From: Streptomyces sp. TS71-3
GTDB lineage: Bacteria > Actinomycetota > Actinomycetes > Streptomycetales > Streptomycetaceae
Direction of reading: 5' to 3'
DNA length: 64,000 bases
Assembly (NCBI RefSeq): GCF_018327685.1
Contig: NZ_BNEL01000001.1
Coordinates: 992,001-1,056,000, forward strand
In this document: positions 61,554-64,000 of the stretch, piece by piece
Position numbering within the stretch: position 1 is the stretch's first letter
Layout of the letters: every line of letters begins with the position of its first letter
Made by a program: the position numbers and the translations under genes
The notes under the pieces: model-generated
Databases searched by the model: none
Seen by the model: the letters and a program-made list of their open reading frames with translations, nothing else
Told to the model about the DNA's origin: nothing

Positions 61554-63620
61554 ATGCCTAACCGACTCGCCCACGAGACCTCCCCCTACCTCCTCCAGCA
61601 CGCCGAGAACCCCGTCGACTGGTGGCCCTGGTCGCCGGAGGCGTTCGAGGAGGCGCGGCGCAGAGGCGTGCCGGTGCTGTTGAGCGTGGGGTACTCCAGC
61701 TGTCACTGGTGCCACGTGATGGCCGTGGAGTCCTTCGAGGACGAGGAGACCGCCGCGTTGATGAACGAGCACTTCGTCAACGTCAAGGTGGACCGCGAGG
61801 AGCGCCCCGACGTGGACGCCGTCTACATGGAGGCCGTGCAGGCGGCGACCGGGCAGGGCGGCTGGCCGATGACCGTCTTCCTCACCGGGGGCGGCGAGCC
61901 CTTCTACTTCGGCACGTACTTCCCGCCCGCACCGCGGCACGGCATGCCCGCGTTCCGCCAGGTGCTGGACGGCGTGGCGCAGGCGTGGGCCGAACGGCGC
62001 GACGAGGTGACCGACGTCGCCGCGCGGATCGTGCAGGACCTGGCCGGACGCGAGGCGGCCTTCGGCGCGACGGGCGAGGGGGCGCCGCCCGGCGAGGAGG
62101 AGCTTGCCCAGGCGCTGCTCGGCCTGACCCGCGACTACGACCCGCAGAACGGCGGATTCGGCGCGGCGCCCAAGTTCCCGCCGTCGATGGTGCTGGAGTT
62201 CCTGCTGCGGCACCACGCCCGCACCGGCTCCGAGGGCGCGCTCCAGATGGTCGCGGACACCTGCGCGCACATGGCCCGCGGCGGCATCCACGACCAGCTC
62301 GGCGGCGGCTTCGCCCGGTACTCGGTGGACGCCCGGTGGGGGGTGCCGCACTTCGAGAAGATGCTCTACGACAACGCCCTGCTCTGCCGCGTCTACGCGC
62401 ACCTGTGGCGGGCCACCGGATCCGACCTCGCACGCCGCACGGCGCTCGGGACGGCGGACTTCATGGTCCGCGAACTCTCCACCGAGCAGGGCGGCCTCGC
62501 CTCGGCGCTCGACGCGGACAGCGACGACGGCACCGGCCGGCACGTGGAGGGCGCCTACTACATCTGGACCACGGAGCAGCTCATCGAGGTGCTGGGCGAG
62601 GACGACGCGCAGGTCGCCGCCGGCTACTTCGGGGTGACCGAGCAGGGCACCTTCACGGAGGGCCCGCCCGGCACGTCCGTGCTGCGACTCGCCGAGAAGG
62701 AGGGCGTGTTCGACGCCGGCCGGATCGAGTCGATCCGGGGGCGGATGCTGGCCGCCCGGGGCACGCGGCCCGCGCCGGGCCGGGACGACAAGGTGGTCGC
62801 GGCCTGGAACGGCCTCGCGATCGCGGCGCTCGCCGAGACCGGCGCGTACTTCGACCGCCCCGACCTCGTCGGCGCCGCGGTGGCCGCCGCCGACCTCCTG
62901 GTCTCCGTGCACATGGGCGAGGGGGACGACGAGGGGCGGCTGGTGCGCACCTCCAAGGACGGCCGGCCGGGGCCGAGCACGGGCGTGCTGGAGGACTACG
63001 CGGACGTCGCCGAGGGCTTCCTCGCGCTGGCGTCGGTGACCGGCGAGGGCGTCTGGCTGCGCCGCGCCGGGCTGCTGCTCGACCAGGTGCTGACCCGGTT
63101 CCCCGGCGCGCAGGGGGAGCTGTACGACACGGCGGACGACGCCGAGCGGCTGATCCGCCGCCCGCAGGACCCCACCGACAACGCCGTGCCGTCGGGCTGG
63201 ACCGCCGCCGCCGGCTCGCTGCTCGGCTACGCCGCGCACACCGGCTCGGAGCGGCACCGTACGGCGGCGGAGCGCGCGTTGAGCGTGGTGCGGGCGATCG
63301 GTCCGCGGGTGCCGCGGTTCGTCGGCTGGGGGCTCGCGGTGGCGGAGGCCGCCCTCGACGGGCCGCGGGAGATCGTCGTGGTGGGCCCGGACGGCGACCC
63401 GGCCACCGAGGTGCTGCGGCGGGCCGCTCTGCTGGGCACGGCGCCGGGTGCGGTGGTCGCGGCCGGTTCCCCGGACGCCGCGGGCTTCCCGCTCCTGGCC
63501 GACCGTCCCCTCGTCCAGGGCCGCCCCACCGCGTTCGTCTGCCACAACTTCACCTGCGACGCGCCGACGACCGAGGTCGACGTGCTGCGGGAGGCCGTGG
63601 GGGTGAGGGTGCTGGACTGA
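61554..63620 (+). CDS. thioredoxin-domain protein of the YyaL/SPATA20 (DUF255) family
   Basis: A 688-aa protein. The N-terminal thioredoxin-like domain is typical ([21 protein letters not shown]...[11 protein letters not shown], Cys50 and Cys53). A long (alpha/alpha)6-barrel-like region follows, as in N-acylglucosamine epimerase folds ([35 protein letters not shown]). The family is widely conserved but its reaction is unsettled. It starts ATG 61554 with ggagg upstream. Confidence 0.93.
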   Translation: MPNRLAHETSPYLLQHAENPVDWWPWSPEAFEEARRRGVPVLLSVGYSSCHWCHVMAVESFEDEETAALMNEHFVNVKVDREERPDVDAVYMEAVQAATGQGGWPMTVFLTGGGEPFYFGTYFPPAPRHGMPAFRQVLDGVAQAWAERRDEVTDVAARIVQDLAGREAAFGATGEGAPPGEEELAQALLGLTRDYDPQNGGFGAAPKFPPSMVLEFLLRHHARTGSEGALQMVADTCAHMARGGIHDQLGGGFARYSVDARWGVPHFEKMLYDNALLCRVYAHLWRATGSDLARRTALGTADFMVRELSTEQGGLASALDADSDDGTGRHVEGAYYIWTTEQLIEVLGEDDAQVAAGYFGVTEQGTFTEGPPGTSVLRLAEKEGVFDAGRIESIRGRMLAARGTRPAPGRDDKVVAAWNGLAIAALAETGAYFDRPDLVGAAVAAADLLVSVHMGEGDDEGRLVRTSKDGRPGPSTGVLEDYADVAEGFLALASVTGEGVWLRRAGLLLDQVLTRFPGAQGELYDTADDAERLIRRPQDPTDNAVPSGWTAAAGSLLGYAAHTGSERHRTAAERALSVVRAIGPRVPRFVGWGLAVAEAALDGPREIVVVGPDGDPATEVLRRAALLGTAPGAVVAAGSPDAAGFPLLADRPLVQGRPTAFVCHNFTCDAPTTEVDVLREAVGVRVLD

Positions 63621-63719
63621 GGGCTTCCCGCCACGCCCCGGGGACTTGTCGGGCCCTGGGCACCTGTCAGGCCCCGGCACCCGTCAGGCCCCCGGCCCGG
63701 GTGACGCCCCCGGCGCCCC

Positions 63720-64000
63720 TCACGCCGTCCCGAACTCCGCCACCGCGTCGTCCACGATGCGTTCCAGGCGGTCGTGGTGGGCGCCGCGCCAGTAGACGCG
63801 GCCGCAGGCCGTGCACTGCGCGAACACCTCGTACGTCCGGCGGGTGCCGCCCTCCAGCAGCGCGGCGACGTCCGCCTTGCGGGTCTCGGTGAGCACGCCG
63901 TTGCAGGCGGTGCAGCGGGTCCAGGGGCGCAGGACGGGGGCGAAGCGGGTGAGGACGTCCCGGAGCTGCTCGTCGGGCCGGTCGCTGTAGACGAAGGCGC
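63720..64000 (-). CDS. Mut7-C domain protein (partial)
   Basis: The C-terminal 93 residues of a gene that continues past the right edge. Two CxxC pairs (TRCTACNGVL and AQCTACGRVYW) form a zinc ribbon, then RGAHHDRLERIVDDA. This is the end of the Mut7-C (DUF82) family, PIN-like nucleases that often carry an N-terminal ubiquitin-like domain. The catalytic acidic residues lie outside the window. Confidence 0.85.
   Translation of the reverse strand, partial: AFVYSDRPDEQLRDVLTRFAPVLRPWTRCTACNGVLTETRKADVAALLEGGTRRTYEVFAQCTACGRVYWRGAHHDRLERIVDDAVAEFGTA

Overview
This is a 64-kb piece of a Streptomyces chromosome, or that of a very close relative. The evidence is very high GC with strong GC3 bias, GTG and TTG starts and overlapping ATGA/GTGA gene junctions. 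Recognisable Streptomyces pairs also occur: popR with clpP3/clpP4, mca, greA, and hutH beside an L,D-transpeptidase. Core genes in the order hutH, L,D-transpeptidase, msrA, a 373-aa hypothetical, a cystathionine gamma-lyase/synthase family enzyme, marR, ilvA, ABC exporter, greA, DUF4307, mca, TPR-NTPase and thioredoxin-domain protein form a backbone that accessory blocks interrupt.

Layout. 1-5.9 kb: end of a GGDEF protein, an EthD-like protein divergent from its TetR neighbour, histidine ammonia-lyase, a small LAETG surface protein and a lipoprotein L,D-transpeptidase closed by an 18-bp terminator. 5.9-21.3 kb: a variable zone of regulators and enzymes (TetR-VOC operon, DUF1330, PopR with ClpP3/ClpP4, ArsR-SRPBCC operon, beta-lactamase-fold hydrolase, P450, AA10 lytic polysaccharide monooxygenase under a CebR-type operator, SDR, TetR, epoxide hydrolase, tautomerase). 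21.4-26.2 kb: an orphan FtsX-type permease, a MITE, a GNAT protein and a secreted-looking DCC/fulvocin-C-like protein.

26.4-42.95 kb: an actinomycete integrative and conjugative element (AICE) of the pSAM2 type. It has a large serine integrase, a RepSA-type initiator (frameshifted here), a tiny zinc-finger protein, a Spd-like membrane protein, an FtsK/TraB translocase and a GntR (KorSA-like) repressor. Cargo includes an HATPase-XRE/TPR-APH set and a low-GC membrane repeat protein followed by TcmP and a three-Cys DUF5131 protein. A roughly 90-bp copy of the msrA 3' end lies left of the integrase, and the intact msrA lies at the right edge, so the element probably integrated in msrA and restored the gene.

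42.9-64 kb: conserved backbone. It is broken once at about 51.05-53.73 kb by the scar of a second serine-recombinase element, which left an intact ABC permease upstream and a decayed 5'-truncated permease downstream. Between them lie a 65-bp hairpin, a phosphotransferase fragment and a recombinase that has lost its catalytic N-terminus.

A genome habit stands out. Degenerate tandem repeats of 12-23 bp sit just past the 3' ends of many genes, and 9-12-bp repeats lie in frame inside several. Start sites, family names and functions below are read from sequence alone; nothing was searched.
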